The notes below the pieces were generated by a model. That model was not told the DNA's origin, ran no database searches, and saw only the letters and a list, made by a program, of their open reading frames with translations. A stretch of 6,310 nt of DNA from JBJXDT01 sp046153505 (lineage in GTDB: Bacteria; Pseudomonadota; Gammaproteobacteria; Burkholderiales; Methylophilaceae). The position numbers and the translations under genes are program-made. Positions 5,007 to 6,310 of this stretch are shown one piece after another; the first letter of the stretch is position 1; every line of letters starts with the position of its first letter. The stretch spans positions 1 through 6,310 of the forward strand of contig JBJXDT010000118.1 of NCBI GenBank assembly GCA_046153505.1, in the 5' to 3' direction.

Positions 5007-5990
5007 ATGAATAACTACACTTTTCCTATTTTAAGGCATTTGGCGGATGGCAAATTTCATTCTGGCGAGGCCTTAGCAAAACAATTTAATGTCAGTCGTG
5101 CACCCATATGGAGCGCGATTCAGCACGCGCAAAGCTTGGGCGTTGAGGTTTTTAGTGTGCGCGGGCGCGGCTACAAGTTGCCGCAACCTATTGATTTTTT
5201 AGATGAAACAGAAGTTTTGAAAGCTATTGGTGAGCAGCGCGCTTGGTTCAAATTGGAAATTTTGGATGAAGTGGCTTCGACCAACACTTATTTGATGCAG
5301 CAAGCAAGCAAGGGTGCGGCGCATGTAACTTGTGTGGCGGCGCATGTGCAAACAAAAGGACGCGGAAGGCGTGGACGTACATGGGTTTCTGCATTAGGCT
5401 CAAGCCTAACTTTTTCACTTTTGTGGCGATTTAACTGCGGCGCAGCAGCGCTCTCTGGCTTAAGTTTGGCGGTTGGTGTGGCGATGATTCGTGCCTTTGC
5501 TAGCCTTGGCGTGCATCAAGCGCAGTTAAAATGGCCGAATGATGTGCTTGTTGCTGATAAAAATGGTGATAATAAAAAATTAGCCGGAATTTTAATCGAT
5601 TTAAATGGTGATATGGATGGCCCAAGCGCAGCAGTGATTGGCGTTGGTGTGAATTTGCACTTACCGCAAAATGTGCTCAAAAACATTGACCAGCCTGCGA
5701 TTGATTTGGCGAGCATCGGCAATATCGACCAAAATAAGCTGTTGGGTGCGCTACTAAAACACATGGCGGATGTTTTGAGCGATTTTGAGTCGCATGGATT
5801 TTTGAGTGTACGCGACGAGTGGTTGCGTTATCATGCTTATCAGGATAAAAATGTAAGCATGTTGCTACATGATGGCCGCAAAGTTGAAGGCGTGGTGACT
5901 GGAGTAGCTGAGGATGGTATTTTGATGGTGGGAACTGCACTGGGTTTGCAACGCTTTTCATCGGGTGAGATTAGTTTGAGGAGTGCTTAA
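5007..5990 (+). CDS. birA: Bifunctional biotin-[acetyl-CoA-carboxylase] ligase / biotin operon repressor BirA
   Basis: It activates biotin with ATP and transfers it to the lysine of the biotin carboxyl carrier protein; members with this N-terminal domain also repress biotin genes. Counting from the ATG at 5007, it is 327 residues: a winged helix-turn-helix (about 1-60, with LADGKFHSGEALAKQFNVSR at 12-31 and VRGRGYKLP at 51-59), then the ligase domain with LDEVASTNTYL (86-96), the biotinyl-AMP loop GRGRRGR (118-124), KWPND (175-179), KLAGILID (191-198) and IGVGVNL (211-217), and a C-terminal SH3-like domain (GRKVEGVV to FSSGEISL). An upstream ATG at 4986 would add MLNSAIK, which does not fit the family, while MNNYTFPILRHLADG aligns well with E. 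coli BirA. Neither start has a good ribosome binding site. The intact DNA-binding domain implies a repressor role. coaX follows without a gap. Confidence 0.95.
   Translation: MNNYTFPILRHLADGKFHSGEALAKQFNVSRAPIWSAIQHAQSLGVEVFSVRGRGYKLPQPIDFLDETEVLKAIGEQRAWFKLEILDEVASTNTYLMQQASKGAAHVTCVAAHVQTKGRGRRGRTWVSALGSSLTFSLLWRFNCGAAALSGLSLAVGVAMIRAFASLGVHQAQLKWPNDVLVADKNGDNKKLAGILIDLNGDMDGPSAAVIGVGVNLHLPQNVLKNIDQPAIDLASIGNIDQNKLLGALLKHMADVLSDFESHGFLSVRDEWLRYHAYQDKNVSMLLHDGRKVEGVVTGVAEDGILMVGTALGLQRFSSGEISLRSA
5978..5983 (+). promoter_or_regulatory. Shine-Dalgarno site of coaX inside the end of birA
   Basis: GAGGAG lies 7 nt before the TTG at 5991-5993, overlapping the last codons of birA. This spacing supports TTG at 5991 as the coaX start, in preference to the GTG at 6000 or the ATG at 6003, and indicates coupling of coaX translation to birA. 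Confidence 0.75.
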
Positions 5991-6310
5991 TTGTTGTTGG
6001 TGATGGATGTCGGTAATACTCGTGCTAAATGGGCAAAAGTGGACGCTGATGGTGTTTTACAAGAGATGCAAAGCTGCCTGACGGGAGAAATTGCAAACTC
6101 GACGTTGAAGCGCGCGGTAAAAGGTGTTAAAAAAGCAGTGGTGGCGAATGTGGCAGGTGATGCCGTGGCACAACAATTATCAGATTTGTTGCCGCAAAGC
6201 ACGCAGCTTGTGTTTGTTTCGCCACAGCCACAAGCTTGTGGCGTGGTAAATCGCTATAAATCCAGTAGCCTTGGCGCAGATCGTTGGGCCGCCATAATTG
6301 CCGCTTGGCA
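5991..6310 (+). CDS. coaX: Type III pantothenate kinase (partial at 3' end)
   Basis: The first 106 codons of a kinase that phosphorylates pantothenate, the first step of CoA synthesis; the gene continues past the window. From the TTG at 5991, the N terminus reads MLLVMDVGNTRAKWA, with the phosphate-binding DVGNT (6-10) of the ASKHA fold that marks the CoaX family. Further on, GADRW (95-99) followed by AA is the conserved motif of the family near the pantothenate site. TTG at 5991 is preferred because it directly follows the birA stop, is preceded by GAGGAG at 7 nt, and gives the normal number of residues before DVGNT. A birA-coaX pair, sometimes fused, is common in betaproteobacteria. Adjacent biotin and CoA functions both feed acetyl-CoA carboxylase metabolism, though that link is inferred. 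Confidence 0.95.
   Translation, partial: MLLVMDVGNTRAKWAKVDADGVLQEMQSCLTGEIANSTLKRAVKGVKKAVVANVAGDAVAQQLSDLLPQSTQLVFVSPQPQACGVVNRYKSSSLGADRWAAIIAAW

Noticed and set aside
5677..6202. Minus-strand open frames antisense to birA and coaX
   Set aside because: birA and coaX carry full sets of family motifs in the plus frames; the antisense frames have no recognisable features.
1..6310. CRISPR array, tRNA or rRNA gene, riboswitch
   Set aside because: No regularly spaced repeats and no tRNA-like cloverleaf or conserved riboswitch core seen on either strand.

Overview
The window looks like a chromosomal segment of a betaproteobacterium. I lean towards Nitrosomonadales/Methylophilaceae, but this is inferred only from gene content (birA followed directly by a type III pantothenate kinase gene, a betaproteobacterial-looking GlnRS and CysK), and no taxonomic marker is present. 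The left edge carries the last codons of a plus-strand Lys/Asp/Ala-rich protein, then a hairpin terminator that faces both directions.

From the middle of the window leftwards, six genes run on the minus strand: glnS (glutaminyl-tRNA synthetase), a zeta-toxin-like P-loop kinase, a 52-residue small protein, an orphan lipoprotein, a flavin-reductase-family protein and cysK (O-acetylserine sulfhydrylase). The first five are packed with gaps of about 1 to 22 nt or with overlaps, and I see no terminator between them, so co-transcription is plausible. A 71-bp gap precedes cysK, which has its own strong Shine-Dalgarno site. To the right, birA and coaX run on the plus strand, divergent from glnS across a very short intergenic space. 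coaX begins with TTG right after the birA stop and runs off the window end.

The housekeeping genes serve protein synthesis (glnS), cysteine synthesis (cysK), biotin attachment and repression (birA) and CoA synthesis (coaX). Between glnS and the flavin reductase gene, about 1730-3172, lies a visibly AT-richer block with accessory content: the zeta-like kinase, the overlapping 52-residue ORF and the lipoprotein. It looks like a cassette acquired inside a housekeeping transcription unit. Its left edge coincides with the loss of an obvious start codon in the flavin reductase gene, and its right edge abuts the glnS stop codon.

The best candidate for something under-described is the kinase plus small-ORF pair. 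It would be a toxin-antitoxin-like module in reverse order (kinase first, small partner second, 37-nt overlap), attached directly to a tRNA synthetase gene. This is a hypothesis drawn from layout and motifs, not a demonstrated system.
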